A stretch of DNA of 64,000 nt from Metabacillus sediminilitoris. Its GTDB lineage: Bacteria; Bacillota; Bacilli; Bacillales; Bacillaceae. This document shows, one piece after another, positions 19,568 to 31,092 of this stretch. Within the stretch, counting starts at the first letter, position 1, and each line of letters opens with the position of its first letter. The notes beneath the pieces are model-generated. The model did not search any database and was not told the DNA's origin. It worked only from the letters and a program-made list of their open reading frames with translations. A program made the position numbers and the translations under genes. The stretch covers positions 4,101,501-4,165,500 of the forward strand of contig NZ_CP046266.1 in the NCBI RefSeq assembly GCF_009720625.1. The letters run 5' to 3'.

Positions 19568-19711
19568 TCAAAAAATTGGAAAATCCATTTCAGCTAGTTC
19601 ATCATCTTGAGAATCGGGTCCGTCATCATTCTCCTTTTCTAATTCTTTAAAAAGAAGATACGTATCAATACTACCTGTTTGCGAAAACACTTTCCAGGTA
19701 AAATCCAACAT
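19568..19711 (-). CDS. yqzL: Small conserved protein YqzL
   Basis: This 47-aa gene was found by translating the era-recO gap. The product starts [13 protein letters not shown], continues [13 protein letters not shown], and ends in an acidic stretch with [11 protein letters not shown]. That matches the Bacillus YqzL family, of unknown function, encoded between era and recO. The ATG has AAAGGTGGGG 8-10 nt upstream. The stop lies 29 nt before the recO TTG, so the two are cotranscribed. Confidence 0.9.
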   Translation of the reverse strand: MLDFTWKVFSQTGSIDTYLLFKELEKENDDGPDSQDDELAEMDFPIF

Positions 19712-19882
19712 ATAAACCCCACCTTTCAGTAGTTAAGACTAGCAAACATCTATCCAATTTCTTTATAGTTATCTTGACCTTCTCTTCTCCAATTCATGTC
19801 AAACAATATTTGTTAATTTTTTTATTGATAATTTAGTTACTAACAAAATTCTTTGTCATCCTAATAACGCAACATTAGATAC

Positions 19883-21197
<1,315 letters not shown>

Positions 21198-21370
21198 CTA
21201 AATGACATTGCGCCATTGCTCTTCTTTATTTTACCTAATTATTCCTTAAATTTCACGCATTCTAAGCATTTGTAATTTAATTGTAAGAATTTTTAGAATT
21301 AACAATTAATAAAATAAAGTGGGAGTTTCATTTTTTTCCAATCTTCCTGACTGTTAATTGTTAGATTTAA

Positions 21371-21751
21371 TTAAAGCGGGAAATGTTGAAACAAAATGAT
21401 TAATCCTATTATAACTGATAATATCGCATATACAAAAACAGCACCAGCTGCTGCATCTTTAGCTGCCTTAGCGAGCGGCATTACATCATCAGTTACTAGA
21501 TCTACAACATGCTCTAATGCTGTATTCATCAATTCTAATGCTAGCATTCCACCAATTAAAAACAACACAACGATCCATTCAAATACTGTAAATGGGAGTA
21601 GAAAACCTACTATGATCATCACAATAGAAATACTAACATGAATTTGAAAATTCCGTTCAGTTTGACATGTTCGAATAATCCCGCTCCACGCATAAGTAAA
21701 ACTTTTATAAAAACGCTTCCACTCAGAGACTTTCGGGTCTTTTAAGTCCAT
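21371..21751 (-). CDS. dgkA: Undecaprenol/diacylglycerol kinase family protein (DgkA)
   Basis: This 126-aa integral membrane kinase has three to four hydrophobic helices and the family signature [14 protein letters not shown] near residue 70. In Gram-positives this family phosphorylates undecaprenol, recycling the lipid carrier of wall synthesis. The ATG lies inside the 3' end of ybeY (29-nt overlap) and its ribosome site (AAGG, 14 nt away) is weak, so translation is probably coupled to ybeY. The 188 nt between it and cdd hold no evident gene. Confidence 0.92.
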   Translation of the reverse strand: MDLKDPKVSEWKRFYKSFTYAWSGIIRTCQTERNFQIHVSISIVMIIVGFLLPFTVFEWIVVLFLIGGMLALELMNTALEHVVDLVTDDVMPLAKAAKDAAAGAVFVYAILSVIIGLIILFQHFPL

Positions 21752-22205
21752 ACCGGTCTAAAATATCCTTTTGTTTTGTAAACATCTTTTTTTCATCTTC
21801 TTCATTCATATGATCATACCCTAGTAAGTGTAAAAAGCCATGAACGGCTAAAAATCCTAGTTCTCTAATAAATGAATGACCATACTCTATCGCCTGTTCC
21901 CTCGCGCGTGGAATAGAAATGATAATATCCCCCAAAACTGGCGGTTGTTCTAAACCAACAATTGCAATTTCTCCTTCTCCAATTTCTTCAAGAGCAAAAG
22001 ATATCACATCTGTAGGTTGGTCCTTATCCCGATAATCACGGTTTACTTCTTGTATACGCTCATTTGTTACGAATGTTACTGATAGCTCAGCATCCTGTGC
22101 TACTTCTTCTACCCTTGCTGCAAATTGTAATAATTCTTCAACAGTCTTAATCTCTTCAGTCGTTAATTCATTTGTTTCATCTATATAATCGATGATTAAT
22201 TTCAT
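21723..22205 (-). CDS. ybeY: Endoribonuclease YbeY (rRNA maturation)
   Basis: The 160-aa metalloprotein has the zinc motif [11 protein letters not shown], with H122, H126 and H132, and the DVISFAL segment. YbeY acts in 16S rRNA 3'-end processing and ribosome quality control. The start lies 1 nt after the pgpH stop, and its end overlaps dgkA. This gives a compact pgpH-ybeY-dgkA block whose order is conserved in bacilli. Confidence 0.95.
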   Translation of the reverse strand: MKLIIDYIDETNELTTEEIKTVEELLQFAARVEEVAQDAELSVTFVTNERIQEVNRDYRDKDQPTDVISFALEEIGEGEIAIVGLEQPPVLGDIIISIPRAREQAIEYGHSFIRELGFLAVHGFLHLLGYDHMNEEDEKKMFTKQKDILDRYGLKRPESL

Positions 22206-22206
22206 C

Positions 22207-24372
22207 TTATTTCACCTTCTGTTTTTTCGTTAATTCTGGATATTCTATTCTTGAATGAAAAATTCCATTTAATGATTCACATAATGATTTTGCGATAATA
22301 TCTAGCTCTCTAAGCGTAATATCACACTCATCTAATTGATGATCTTGTAATCGGTCTGAGATGATCGAACGTACCAGCTTCTCGATTTTATCAGGAGTTG
22401 GATTTGACATTGATCGTACAGCCGCTTCTACACTATCAGCAATTGAAATGATGGCAATTTCCTTTGTTTGTGGTTTTGGACCTGGATAACGGAATTCCTC
22501 TTCATAGATATTCTCATTTGATTCTTTTGCTTGATGATAAAAATATTTAAGTAATGTTGTTCCATGATGCTGTTCTGCAATATCAATAAATTCTTTTGGC
22601 ATTTTATTTTTTTTGAGAATCTCAACACCATCTGTTACATGAGAAATGATGACATTTTTACTTAATTGTGCTGATAGCTTATTATGTGGATTTTCAATAT
22701 TCATTTGATTTTCAATGAAATACTGAGGACGTTTCGTTTTCCCGATATCATGATAATAAGAACCAACTCTTGCTAACAATCCATCAGCACCTATCGCTTC
22801 ACATGCTGATTCAGATAAGTTCGCAACCATAACACTATGATGATACGTTCCAGGTGTTTCAGTTAAAATTTTTCTTAGCATTGGATGATTAGGATTTGAT
22901 AGCTCAATTAATCTCATCGTTGACAAAATTCCAAATCCTGTTTCAAAAAATGGCATAAAGCCAATTGTTAATACAGATGAGACAAGTCCTGATACACATG
23001 CCATAATGAAGTAGGAGCCAATTTCAACATTTGAATATCCACCGTTTCTAATTAGCATAATCGCTGTTAAGGAAATAATATTTATCCCTGCAATGAACAA
23101 GCCTGCTTGAAGTATTTTTGAACGCAGATTATGCTCTCCTAAAAATAATACCCCTGCTAGACTCCCAAATAAGAAGTAGATCCCTACTGCAAAGTTAAAA
23201 CTTCCTGTAACACCTTCATTAAAGATAATACTGCCACAAATAGCAAAAATCATACAGGTTAAAATCGCTAATCGTTCATTAAGTAACAATTTAACAAGAA
23301 TAGCACCAAAGGCAACCGGAACGATATAGCCTATATGTGAATAATCAATTTTTTGAAATAGACTAACAATCTTCATCAATAGAACGGTTATCGCAAATAT
23401 TAAACAGTATAAAAGCAAGGAATTATTTTTCTTTGAAATGGGACTATCTTTCTTTTCAAAATAATAAACAATCCCTGCAATGACGAGTAAAATAAATAAA
23501 CCTAATCCTAAATACGGCTTAAAGGACTGTTGATCATCAAGTAATCCAACAAGACCAAGTTTACGATAAATTTCACGATTTATTAATTCGCCTTCTTCAA
23601 CAAGTATTTGTCCTTGTTTTATTTGTGATTCTTTTACATTATCAACTGCTTGCTGCCGTTTTTCCTCTGTTGCTTGCAAATCAAATACATAGTTAGGTGT
23701 AATCGAATATTTTGCTAATTCAGTAGCTGATTTTAGAAGATCTGAATGAAGTGAAGTAAACTGTAATTCTTCTACAACTTGTTTCTTTGCTTCAGTCAAT
23801 TGTACAATCGGTATTTCCTTGCTCATGATATTGTTAACAACGGTAACGACTGCATCTTTTGCCAATTCTAATTCATCATCAGTTGCATTAACGAGCGGCA
23901 GAAAAGTCTCTTTTGAAATTTTTTCATTGATAGATGGAGTTAGCTTTTCTTGTACAAGGGTAACCTTCTCTTCTGGTGTTAACGGAGATTTGGAATCAGC
24001 CTCATCACCTTTTTTCTCACTTTTCTCTTCTACCCTAACTTCAATAATCGTATCAAAAATGGATGAAACGAGATCAACTTGTTTTTGAGTTATTTCTTTT
24101 TTTAATACATATTGATCTTCTACAGAGTCATATGCTTCTTGCTGTTTTCTTTCCGTATCAACTTTGTCTTCAACCGTTGCTGGGGCATATATTGTTTGGT
24201 CAGAAACAGTAAATAGCTCGATATCTAATGTTTCAGGTTTTACATTACTATATAATGCTATAAACAAAATTACTGATAAGATCAAATAAAGAATAACATG
24301 CAAAAACTTATAATTGTTTAGCTTTTCTATTAATGGATTTGATTTTGGTTTATCTTTCTTTTGCTTTTTCTT
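22207..24372 (-). CDS. pgpH: Cyclic-di-AMP phosphodiesterase PgpH (7TM-HD protein)
   Basis: The roughly 721-aa protein has an N-terminal anchor helix and a large extracytoplasmic 7TMR-HDED domain (about 60-270). Seven transmembrane helices follow, then a cytoplasmic HD domain with [13 protein letters not shown] and [12 protein letters not shown]. It hydrolyses c-di-AMP to pApA. The frame is open further up, but a GTG at 24372 gives the normal start (MKKKQKK) 8 nt after AAGGGTGG. A promoter candidate is at 24442-24470. It is followed without a gap by ybeY. Confidence 0.93.
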   Translation of the reverse strand, partial: KKKQKKDKPKSNPLIEKLNNYKFLHVILYLILSVILFIALYSNVKPETLDIELFTVSDQTIYAPATVEDKVDTERKQQEAYDSVEDQYVLKKEITQKQVDLVSSIFDTIIEVRVEEKSEKKGDEADSKSPLTPEEKVTLVQEKLTPSINEKISKETFLPLVNATDDELELAKDAVVTVVNNIMSKEIPIVQLTEAKKQVVEELQFTSLHSDLLKSATELAKYSITPNYVFDLQATEEKRQQAVDNVKESQIKQGQILVEEGELINREIYRKLGLVGLLDDQQSFKPYLGLGLFILLVIAGIVYYFEKKDSPISKKNNSLLLYCLIFAITVLLMKIVSLFQKIDYSHIGYIVPVAFGAILVKLLLNERLAILTCMIFAICGSIIFNEGVTGSFNFAVGIYFLFGSLAGVLFLGEHNLRSKILQAGLFIAGINIISLTAIMLIRNGGYSNVEIGSYFIMACVSGLVSSVLTIGFMPFFETGFGILSTMRLIELSNPNHPMLRKILTETPGTYHHSVMVANLSESACEAIGADGLLARVGSYYHDIGKTKRPQYFIENQMNIENPHNKLSAQLSKNVIISHVTDGVEILKKNKMPKEFIDIAEQHHGTTLLKYFYHQAKESNENIYEEEFRYPGPKPQTKEIAIISIADSVEAAVRSMSNPTPDKIEKLVRSIISDRLQDHQLDECDITLRELDIIAKSLCESLNGIFHSRIEYPELTKKQKVK

Positions 24373-24441
24373 CACATGCGGCACCACCCTTATGCAACAA
24401 CTCAAGGTATTTACATACTCAACATTTTCTTCCTAACTACC

Positions 24442-24470
24442 ATTATTTCTTTTTATCGAAAAATGTTCAA
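24442..24470 (-). promoter_or_regulatory. Promoter candidate for pgpH-ybeY-dgkA
   Basis: On the minus strand TTGAAC (24465-24470), 17 nt, AATAAT (24442-24447). It sits after the phoH terminator and 70 nt before the pgpH start. The rest of 24471-24617 shows nothing. Confidence 0.5.
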
Positions 24471-24617
24471 CTATTAATACAAAATAGGACAAAAAAATCA
24501 TAAAAGCGCAACCACTTTGAATCATCCCTTGAGCTAGATACAAAACAAATTTAAGTACAAACAATTCAATTAATATGTATTATTATTGTCGGCACAAACG
24601 ATTCAAGAAAAAGTGAA

Positions 24618-24651
24618 AAAAGTGACCCGAATTCGGGTGCTCGGGTCACTT
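24618..24651 (-). terminator. Terminator of phoH
   Basis: The stem AAGTGACCCGA/TTCGGGTCACTT with a T-rich tail on the minus strand begins in the phoH stop codon and separates phoH from pgpH. Confidence 0.85.
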
Positions 24652-25615
24652 ATCTTTCATTTAAATTTTCATATGCCGCGATAATTTTTGCTACAAGCGG
24701 ATGTCTAACTACGTCTGATTGCTCTAATATGACAAAAGAGATGTCTTTGACATTAGCAAGTATATCTCTTGCAACCGCTAATCCTGATTGTACTCCTTTT
24801 GGTAAATCAACCTGTGTAATATCACCAGTGATAACCATTTTCGACCCGAATCCCAACCTTGTAAGAAACATCTTCATTTGAGCTGGTGTTGTATTTTGTG
24901 CTTCATCCAAAATCACAAAGGCATCGTCTAATGTTCTACCTCTCATATAAGCTAATGGGGCAATTTCAATTGTTCCCCGCTCAATAAGTCTTAATGTATG
25001 CTCCATTCCTAATACATCATGAAGAGCATCATATAGAGGTCTCAGGTATGGATCTACCTTCTCCTTTAGATCACCAGGCAAGAAACCAAGGCTTTCACCT
25101 GCCTCAACTGCAGGACGTGTTAAAATAATTCTTTTAATACTGCCGCTTTTTAATGCATTTACAGCCATAACAACAGCTAAATATGTTTTTCCGGTACCAG
25201 CTGGTCCAATTCCAAAAACTAAATCTTTATTTTGAATTGCTGCGATGTAATGACGCTGACCTAGGGTTTTAACTCGAATTGATTTCCCCTTAGCTGTTTT
25301 AGCTATTTCTTGTACATAAAGTTGTTCAAATTGATCTAGTCTCTGTTCCTTTGCCATACTTATGGCATAAAGAACATCTCGTTCACTTATGTTAATCCCC
25401 TTGCGAATAATCAGTAGCAAGGATTTTAACAATTCATCAACAAGATGGACATGATCAGAATGACCTGATACAAAAACAGCTTCACCTCTAGTTATTATGG
25501 AAACATTTAACTCTTCTTCAATTCTTTTTAAATGCAAATCATGGTTTCCAAATAGAGCAATCGCTTCGTTTGGATTTTCTAATTGCTGATTCATTGTCAC
25601 TAATTCTTCTGGCAT
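24650..25615 (-). CDS. phoH: PhoH family P-loop ATPase
   Basis: This 321-aa protein has an N-terminal KH-like part and a PhoH ATPase core with Walker A GPAGTGKT near residue 137 and Walker B-like VILDEAQNTTP. PhoH proteins are ATPases linked to RNA metabolism; the B. subtilis role is unclear. The ATG has GGGAG 8 nt upstream. The gene starts 3 nt after the yqfD stop, so it is probably transcribed with the sporulation pair yqfC-yqfD as well as, possibly, from another promoter. Confidence 0.93.
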   Translation of the reverse strand: MPEELVTMNQQLENPNEAIALFGNHDLHLKRIEEELNVSIITRGEAVFVSGHSDHVHLVDELLKSLLLIIRKGINISERDVLYAISMAKEQRLDQFEQLYVQEIAKTAKGKSIRVKTLGQRHYIAAIQNKDLVFGIGPAGTGKTYLAVVMAVNALKSGSIKRIILTRPAVEAGESLGFLPGDLKEKVDPYLRPLYDALHDVLGMEHTLRLIERGTIEIAPLAYMRGRTLDDAFVILDEAQNTTPAQMKMFLTRLGFGSKMVITGDITQVDLPKGVQSGLAVARDILANVKDISFVILEQSDVVRHPLVAKIIAAYENLNER

Positions 25616-25618
25616 CCT

Positions 25619-26806
25619 TTAATCTCCCTGAACAATTGGTGTGGTTTTTACGATATTTTCTAACACTTGGTAAAGAACGGTTAATCTAACTTTACCATTC
25701 TCATTCGTCTCGTGCAAAACTTTTTCTCCAATTACTTTTTCTTCCTCATCTAATTGATCCTCAATATCTTTGCGACCTCTATCCAAAGCTGCCTCTTTAG
25801 CCTGTTTAACTGAATACTCTCGATGTACTTCTTCTTTCTCTCGATATGTTTCTTTCACATACGCAATCGGCAAGGTGAAATTTAAAAAATGAAGGGTTCG
25901 AACATCATCTTCTACTTCAAAGGATGTAAATTCTGGATTTTTAAAACCCCAAATCGGAAGTTTAAAACTGCCTAATTGTAAATAATGCTTTTCCTTATCT
26001 TCCCCAGTTAAAACATGAAAAGTCGTCTTTATTGGAATTGATATCGTAGATTTGTACCATGTTTCTCCAAAGATTTCAGCTTTGGCAGCTACCTTTTTCT
26101 GCTTATCTTCCTTCCCTATCAACCCTGAAACTAATATTTGACCTTTATTAACATGTTGATGAAGAGTTGTTAACGGCTGCCCTTGTTCAACAAACATTTT
26201 TGCAATAACTGCCTCTTTCTCTGCAACGATATGTTGTGGACTAACTAATTTTTCTTCCTCAGGTTGATTTTTCTCGACTACTTTTAAATGATACGTTGTT
26301 CCTGTTAATTCTACACCAACCCATGTAATCTGTTGAATATTATCTGTTAAAGACTGTTGAATGTCATCAGGATTTTCAACAAAAAATTGAAGTTGTCCTG
26401 TTTTCACACCAATTCGAGAAAGCTCTTTCTTAATTAAATGTTCTGTTTCTGGTGAAGCACCGTCAATCTTTATTCCCCATATCATATTTGATAAAACAAA
26501 GATGACTGCTAAAAAAGCTATTATTCCCAAAACAAACCCACTGTTTCGCCATGATCTTTTTGCAAGGAAAGGAAAACCAACTCTTCTTTCAAAGCTACAT
26601 TTACATTCATTTTTTCGAACGACTTTTCGTAAGGCATGTACATCTTGCAGGCGAATAAAAAAACTTAATCCATCTTTTTGACTTCTTCGCACATTCCAAA
26701 TAGCTATTTCTTCCCGTATACAATCATTTAAAAATCGTTCAGTCCCTCTTCCTTCAATCCTTACATTAACTACACCAAATAACCAACTCGTCCATTGATT
26801 TTTCAT
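25619..26806 (-). CDS. yqfD: Sporulation protein YqfD
   Basis: The 395-aa product has a soluble N-terminal region, one transmembrane helix near residues 85-110 (GFVLGIIAFLAVIFVL) and a large domain expected outside the mother-cell membrane. It matches Bacillus YqfD, a SigE-regulon membrane protein needed for efficient sporulation. Its exact role is unknown. The ATG at 26806 follows AGGGGGA; 15 upstream in-frame residues without a ribosome site were excluded. An 8-bp inverted repeat (CTGCTGTG/CACAGCAG, 26891-26927) lies in the gap to yqfC. Confidence 0.9.
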   Translation of the reverse strand: MKNQWTSWLFGVVNVRIEGRGTERFLNDCIREEIAIWNVRRSQKDGLSFFIRLQDVHALRKVVRKNECKCSFERRVGFPFLAKRSWRNSGFVLGIIAFLAVIFVLSNMIWGIKIDGASPETEHLIKKELSRIGVKTGQLQFFVENPDDIQQSLTDNIQQITWVGVELTGTTYHLKVVEKNQPEEEKLVSPQHIVAEKEAVIAKMFVEQGQPLTTLHQHVNKGQILVSGLIGKEDKQKKVAAKAEIFGETWYKSTISIPIKTTFHVLTGEDKEKHYLQLGSFKLPIWGFKNPEFTSFEVEDDVRTLHFLNFTLPIAYVKETYREKEEVHREYSVKQAKEAALDRGRKDIEDQLDEEEKVIGEKVLHETNENGKVRLTVLYQVLENIVKTTPIVQGD

Positions 26807-26944
26807 AACGATCCCCCTAAATATAAGTACTGCATTTTTTAGTAGTAACAATGTGAATTCATGCTTTCTTTTTTGTTTTTAGAAGCGTGCCTGCTGTGAT
26901 ATTTTTTATATTATAAGTACACAGCAGACTCATCCTTAGAACAT

Positions 26945-27232
26945 TTATGTTGCATCTAGATAGAGAACTTGATTTATTTTCCCTTCTAGGAGGATTTCTT
27001 CCGGTAAAATCGTCTTAATGACAAAGGCTTCACCTTTAACTAAAAGCTGACCTTGCTTCAAAAGAAGCCGTAGCTCAGTATCAGTAAATGTAAGAAGTCC
27101 TCGATGATTTTCTATGTAAATATGAAGCTGACCAACCATTGTTATCCTAGGAAGATCCATCATGACATCGGGCGGTAGTTCAATTGTATTTGTGATCCAT
27201 CTGGTTAGATTCTGACGCCATTTTTTTGCCAT
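26945..27232 (-). CDS. yqfC: Sporulation protein YqfC
   Basis: This 95-aa protein contains the YabP/YqfC pattern LPRITMVGQLHIYIENHRG (written within limit) and a C-terminal beta-rich part. YqfC is a SigE-dependent spore gene paired with yqfD. The ATG follows GGGGG in a run-on leader, and a SigE-type promoter stands 24-54 nt upstream. Related YabP/YabQ and SpoIVFA-class proteins act in spore cortex or coat formation; YqfC's function is not known. Confidence 0.92.
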   Translation of the reverse strand: MAKKWRQNLTRWITNTIELPPDVMMDLPRITMVGQLHIYIENHRGLLTFTDTELRLLLKQGQLLVKGEAFVIKTILPEEILLEGKINQVLYLDAT

Positions 27233-27255
27233 AAAAAAAGACCCCCTTTCATCTC

Positions 27256-27286
27256 ATATGTATGAGAGAAAATGGAGTCTTATAAC
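27256..27286 (-). promoter_or_regulatory. SigE-type promoter of yqfC-yqfD
   Basis: On the minus strand the -10 CATACATAT (27256-27264) matches the SigE consensus CATACANT, 14 nt after GTTATAAG (27279-27286), an imperfect -35. Known SigE control of yqfCD in B. subtilis supports it. Confidence 0.65.
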
Positions 27287-27302
27287 ACGATTATTCGAGA
27301 AG

Positions 27303-27770
27303 TTATGAATGTCTTCTTTTTCTAGTATAATGGGGGTTCTTTGATCGTGGAGCACCTAAGATCTCACTCCAAACAACACCTTGGACTGCTTTTTGTCGAT
27401 CTATGAGTAAATGATTTTGATTAGCATTACGGTTTACCTTAGGAAAATCATCAATTTGATTCTTTTTCGGTTGCATTTTAACAACTGTAACGTCATCAAT
27501 TTGCTCCTCTGCCCTAGCTTTTATATTTTCATATGCATGCTGAACAGTATGAATAGTAGATTCAACTTCTTTTCGAGTTTTGTCGTCTACTCTGTTTTTT
27601 GCATGTTTAGGGTTGACGCGCGGGGTAGGAACTGGCCGAGAACGGCTTTCTTTGTGATTAGGCTGATTATTAGGCGTTTCTTCCTTATTTTTAGATGTAA
27701 ACAGCCTTGAAAAGAGCCAAGCTAGAACTCCCCATACAAGAGGATTTGTTAGTATTTCTGTAATATCCAT
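27303..27770 (-). CDS. YqfB-like membrane-anchored basic protein
   Basis: The 155-aa protein starts MDITEILTNPLVWGVLAWLFSRL in outline, a single N-terminal hydrophobic helix, followed by a hydrophilic, lysine- and asparagine-rich remainder. The conserved-looking tail contains VVWSEILGAPRSKNPH. Its place between yqfC and floA is that of B. subtilis yqfB, but I cannot confirm homology from memory. It is probably the third gene of the SigW-controlled yqeZ-floA-yqfB operon. The ATG at 27770 follows GGAGG by 8 nt; 16 upstream in-frame residues were rejected. Confidence 0.65.
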   Translation of the reverse strand: MDITEILTNPLVWGVLAWLFSRLFTSKNKEETPNNQPNHKESRSRPVPTPRVNPKHAKNRVDDKTRKEVESTIHTVQHAYENIKARAEEQIDDVTVVKMQPKKNQIDDFPKVNRNANQNHLLIDRQKAVQGVVWSEILGAPRSKNPHYTRKRRHS

Positions 27771-27876
27771 AGTCGCTCCCTCCTTTAAAATGAAGGAAAT
27801 GGCTTGAAGCTTTAGCAAGTGTTATAAAAGTTGCTTAGCCTCAACCCGAAGCCTTAAGAAAAGACTTGTCGATCAT

Positions 27877-28869
27877 TTAAATTTTATCAGGATCATTTTG
27901 ATCTTTATTCGTCTTACCTATTGAATCTCTCATATCAGTATCTGCACCTATGTTTTGAATATTCATATAGTCCATTACACCAATGTTTCCAGATCGCAAT
28001 GCTTCAGCCATAGCTTGAGGCACCTCCGCTTCAGCTTCTACTACCTTAGCTTTCATCTCTTGAACGCGAGCAAGCATTTCTTGTTCTTGTGCGACAGCCA
28101 TTGCTCTTCGTTCCTCAGCTTTCGCCTGTGCGATTTTCTTATCTGCTTCCGCTTGTTCTGTTTGAAGTTCTGCACCGATGTTTTTACCGATATCAACGTC
28201 CGCAATATCTATCGAAAGAATTTCAAAAGCAGTTCCTGAATCTAATCCTTTACCTAATACAGTCTGGGAAATCATATCAGGATTTTCTAATACTTTTTTA
28301 TGATCCTTTTGTGAACCAATCGTACTTACAATACCTTCACCAACACGGGCAATAATCGTATCTTCTCCTGCACCACCAACTAATCGATCTATGTTCGCCC
28401 GAACTGTAATTCTTGCTTTTGCTTTTACCTCAATACCATCCATCGCTACACCAGAAATAAACGGTGTTTCAATTACCTTAGGATTAACACTCATTTGTAC
28501 AGCTTCTAGAACGTCACGTCCAGCTAGATCAATCGCTGCTGCACGCTCAAAAGTTAACTCAATATTTGCTCGCTCTGCTGCAATTAATGCATTTACTACA
28601 CGGTCAACATTACCGCCAGCTAAATAATGACTTTCTAATTGATTTGTTGTAATTCCAAGTCCTGCTTTATGCGCTTTGATTAATGGATTAACGACCCTGT
28701 TCGGAATAACGCGACGTAATCTCATTCCAATTAGTGTAAAAATACTAATCTTGACCCCAGCCGCTAGAGCAGATATCCACAATGCAATAGGAACAAAAGT
28801 GAAAAAGACACCTAAAACGATAAACCCTAGGATAACAAGCCCGATTAATAATATGACAGATACTTCCAT
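27877..28869 (-). CDS. floA: Flotillin-like scaffold protein FloA
   Basis: The 330-aa protein has an N-terminal hydrophobic hairpin (about residues 4-45), an SPFH domain, and an Ala/Glu-rich coiled coil at 235-290 ([20 protein letters not shown] in part). It organises functional membrane microdomains and affects membrane fluidity. It lies 70 nt after the NfeD-type protease gene, the usual pairing of SPFH and NfeD proteins, under the SigW promoter upstream of yqeZ. Confidence 0.95.
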   Translation of the reverse strand: MEVSVILLIGLVILGFIVLGVFFTFVPIALWISALAAGVKISIFTLIGMRLRRVIPNRVVNPLIKAHKAGLGITTNQLESHYLAGGNVDRVVNALIAAERANIELTFERAAAIDLAGRDVLEAVQMSVNPKVIETPFISGVAMDGIEVKAKARITVRANIDRLVGGAGEDTIIARVGEGIVSTIGSQKDHKKVLENPDMISQTVLGKGLDSGTAFEILSIDIADVDIGKNIGAELQTEQAEADKKIAQAKAEERRAMAVAQEQEMLARVQEMKAKVVEAEAEVPQAMAEALRSGNIGVMDYMNIQNIGADTDMRDSIGKTNKDQNDPDKI

Positions 28870-28939
28870 TGTTTTCCTCCCTGAATAAAATGATTTCTTT
28901 TATGTTCAACAATACATGATTACAAAGCAAACATTCTTT

Positions 28940-30265
28940 CTAATCATGTGATTTTAATTCTCTAACAACTATTCTTGCTCCTTCTACTTTAACAACCTTT
29001 ACCTTTTGTCCTTTATTAATAAATCCGCCTTCAGTCACAACATCTATGCGTTCTTCTGCAATCACTGCTGTTCCAGAAGGTCTTAATGTCGTCAAAGCAG
29101 TCCCTTCAAGTCCTAATAATTCAGTTCTTGATTTATTAGAAACATAACCACTTTCGGTATTTGTTGAGTCACGCAATATTAGTTTTTTAAATAGATTCAT
29201 ACGTTTTCCAAACACCTTTACTAATAGGATAGATGCTACCATAGCACCAATAAATGCAATGATTAATGAAATCGACATATGCACAAAATCCCCAGAAGCA
29301 ATATATAGACTAGTTATTATACTGGCTAGACCCAATATTCCTATTATGCCTCCTGGTACAAATAACTCCGCTATAATTAAGATGATTCCTAAAACGAATA
29401 ATATAATTGATTCCATCCCTGCTAATCCGGCTACGAGATGACCGTAGAAAAATAAGAAAAGGGAAGTTAACCCCATAAAACCTGCTACACCGAAACCAGG
29501 TGAATATAGTTCCACAACCAAACCAATACTTCCTATTGAAAGAAGAATTGGAACTACAACTGGATGTGTAATAAATCTAGCTATTTTCTCTGCAAAACTT
29601 TCCTCAGCTTCTATAATTGATGCACCTGTTAAATTTAATTTCCTTAATAAATCAGTTCGATTCTCGACAATGCCTTCAGAGTAGCCAACTTCTAATGCTT
29701 GTTTTGATTCAAGAGTTAATAGCTTACCCTTACCTGCACCATATTCTGGTATATCTACATTCTTATCAGCCATAGCTAATGCATATTTTGGATCACGGCC
29801 ATTCCGTTCAGCTGATTCTTTCATTTCAGATAACCATAACGATTGGGATTTATCATCTGCAGCATTTCCTTCTCCAGTTATGATCGCTGCAGATCCCATT
29901 TGACTTCCTGGTACCATATAAATTTGATCAGCATTTAGTGCAATATATGCTCCCGCTGAAATAGCTCTTCGATTTATAAATGCAGTAATAGGGACATCAC
30001 TTGATCTGAGTGTATCAGCTATTTCCATCGCACCATCTACAGCACCGCCTAAAGTATCAATTTCGAGAATGATATGGTCGACCTGTTGTGAATTGGCATC
30101 TGAAATAGTTCGCTTAATATATTGGGACAAGCCTTTCTCAACTGTTTCTTCGAGAGGTATTATGTATACTTTTTCATCTGAATCTGCTTTTAATTCGAGA
30201 CTAAACCCATTAAAAATGGCCAAAATAAAGGCTGCGGCTATCATAAACTGAAAAAGCTTTTTCAT
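28940..30265 (-). CDS. yqeZ: Membrane-bound ClpP-class serine protease with NfeD domain (YqeZ)
   Basis: This 441-aa protein has an N-terminal signal or anchor helix (about 4-26). A ClpP-like protease domain follows with the nucleophile region AISAGAYIALNAD and MGSAAI, then several transmembrane helices (about 230-340) and a C-terminal OB-fold NfeD domain ending in KVEGARIVVREL. Long NfeD proteins act with flotillin-like partners, here FloA encoded next. The upstream SigW promoter suggests induction by envelope stress or antimicrobial peptides. Confidence 0.93.
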   Translation of the reverse strand: MKKLFQFMIAAAFILAIFNGFSLELKADSDEKVYIIPLEETVEKGLSQYIKRTISDANSQQVDHIILEIDTLGGAVDGAMEIADTLRSSDVPITAFINRRAISAGAYIALNADQIYMVPGSQMGSAAIITGEGNAADDKSQSLWLSEMKESAERNGRDPKYALAMADKNVDIPEYGAGKGKLLTLESKQALEVGYSEGIVENRTDLLRKLNLTGASIIEAEESFAEKIARFITHPVVVPILLSIGSIGLVVELYSPGFGVAGFMGLTSLFLFFYGHLVAGLAGMESIILFVLGIILIIAELFVPGGIIGILGLASIITSLYIASGDFVHMSISLIIAFIGAMVASILLVKVFGKRMNLFKKLILRDSTNTESGYVSNKSRTELLGLEGTALTTLRPSGTAVIAEERIDVVTEGGFINKGQKVKVVKVEGARIVVRELKSHD

Positions 30266-30302
30266 TAGTTTGAACCTCCTTTCTGTATCGTTCTATTACT
30301 AA

Positions 30303-30329
30303 TACGTTACAGACCTTCATTTGGTTTCA
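30303..30329 (-). promoter_or_regulatory. SigW-type promoter of yqeZ-floA-yqfB
   Basis: On the minus strand TGAAAC (30324-30329), a 17-nt spacer and CGTA (30303-30306) match the SigW consensus. B. subtilis yqeZ-yqfA-yqfB is a known SigW operon. Confidence 0.85.
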
Positions 30330-30370
30330 TCTAATTTTCTATGGAAATAAAAACTTAAATATAAAATAAA

Positions 30371-30591
30371 GGCTGTTTTCGCAAACTTTATTGCTCTTTA
30401 CAAAGTAATGCGTTGTAGTTGATTGCAGCGAGAGATGCTCGCTGTTTAGCGGTGCGAGCGGTGAGCCTCCTCGGCGTAAACGCCTGCATGAGTCCACCTG
30501 TCCCGCTGCTCTAAGCAGGAGTCTCGCAATCTGCTCCAATCAACCTTCATTACTTTTCGTTTTAAAAGCCGCAATCTCTTAGAAAAGAGCC
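30371..30591. mobile_element. Miniature inverted-repeat element, copy B
   Basis: This 221-bp element runs from GGCTGTTTTC to GAAAAGAGCC and is flanked by a perfect 8-bp direct repeat AAAATAAA (30363-30370 and 30592-30599). It shares ends and core with copies A and C. The right-hand duplication runs into the T tract of the yqeY terminator (30597-30627), and the left end is about 40 nt upstream of the SigW -35 of yqeZ. The core again carries GAGTCTCGC (30519-30527). Confidence 0.82.
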
Positions 30592-30596
30592 AAAAT

Positions 30597-30627
30597 AAAA
30601 GACACCTTGAATGATCAAGGTGTCTTA
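30597..30627 (-). terminator. Terminator of rpsU-yqeY
   Basis: The stem AGACACCTTGA/TCAAGGTGTCT is followed on the minus strand by TTTTATTTT, part of which is the target duplication of copy B. Confidence 0.85.
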
Positions 30628-30631
30628 TTAT

Positions 30632-31078
30632 TTATGATAGCAGTTTTAGCACAAGCTTATTTACAAGACTTCCGTCTGCTTTTCCTTTTACTTTGGGCAT
30701 GAGTGCTCCCATTACTTTCCCCATATCCGCTTTTGAAGTAGCATTCACTTCTGAAATGGTTTGTTTAACGATTTCAGAAACTTCTTCTTCGGAAAGCTGT
30801 TTAGGCATATAATCGATTAATACATCGATTTCCGCTTGTGTTTTTTCTACTAAGTCCAAACGATCAGCTTTATGAAATTCCTGGAGGGAGTCTTTACGTT
30901 GTTTTAATTCGCGAGAAAGAACTGTCAAGTCTTCTTCTTCAGTTAACTCATTTTTGCCAAGTTTAATTGCTTCGTTTTGCAAAGCAGCCTTGACCATTCG
31001 AATGACAACTAACTTGTCTTTTTCTTTGTTTTTCATCGCTTGTTTCATATCTTGATTCAATTGATCAAGAAGACTCAT
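30632..31078 (-). CDS. yqeY: GatB/YqeY domain protein
   Basis: This 148-aa soluble helical protein starts [16 protein letters not shown] and ends in the C-terminal GatB/YqeY tRNA-binding-like domain ([18 protein letters not shown]). The family resembles the tail of the amidotransferase GatB, but its stand-alone function is unproven. It is cotranscribed with rpsU (14-nt gap) from the promoter at 31345-31373. Confidence 0.93.
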   Translation of the reverse strand: MSLLDQLNQDMKQAMKNKEKDKLVVIRMVKAALQNEAIKLGKNELTEEEDLTVLSRELKQRKDSLQEFHKADRLDLVEKTQAEIDVLIDYMPKQLSEEEVSEIVKQTISEVNATSKADMGKVMGALMPKVKGKADGSLVNKLVLKLLS

Positions 31079-31092
31079 ACGTACACCCTCTT

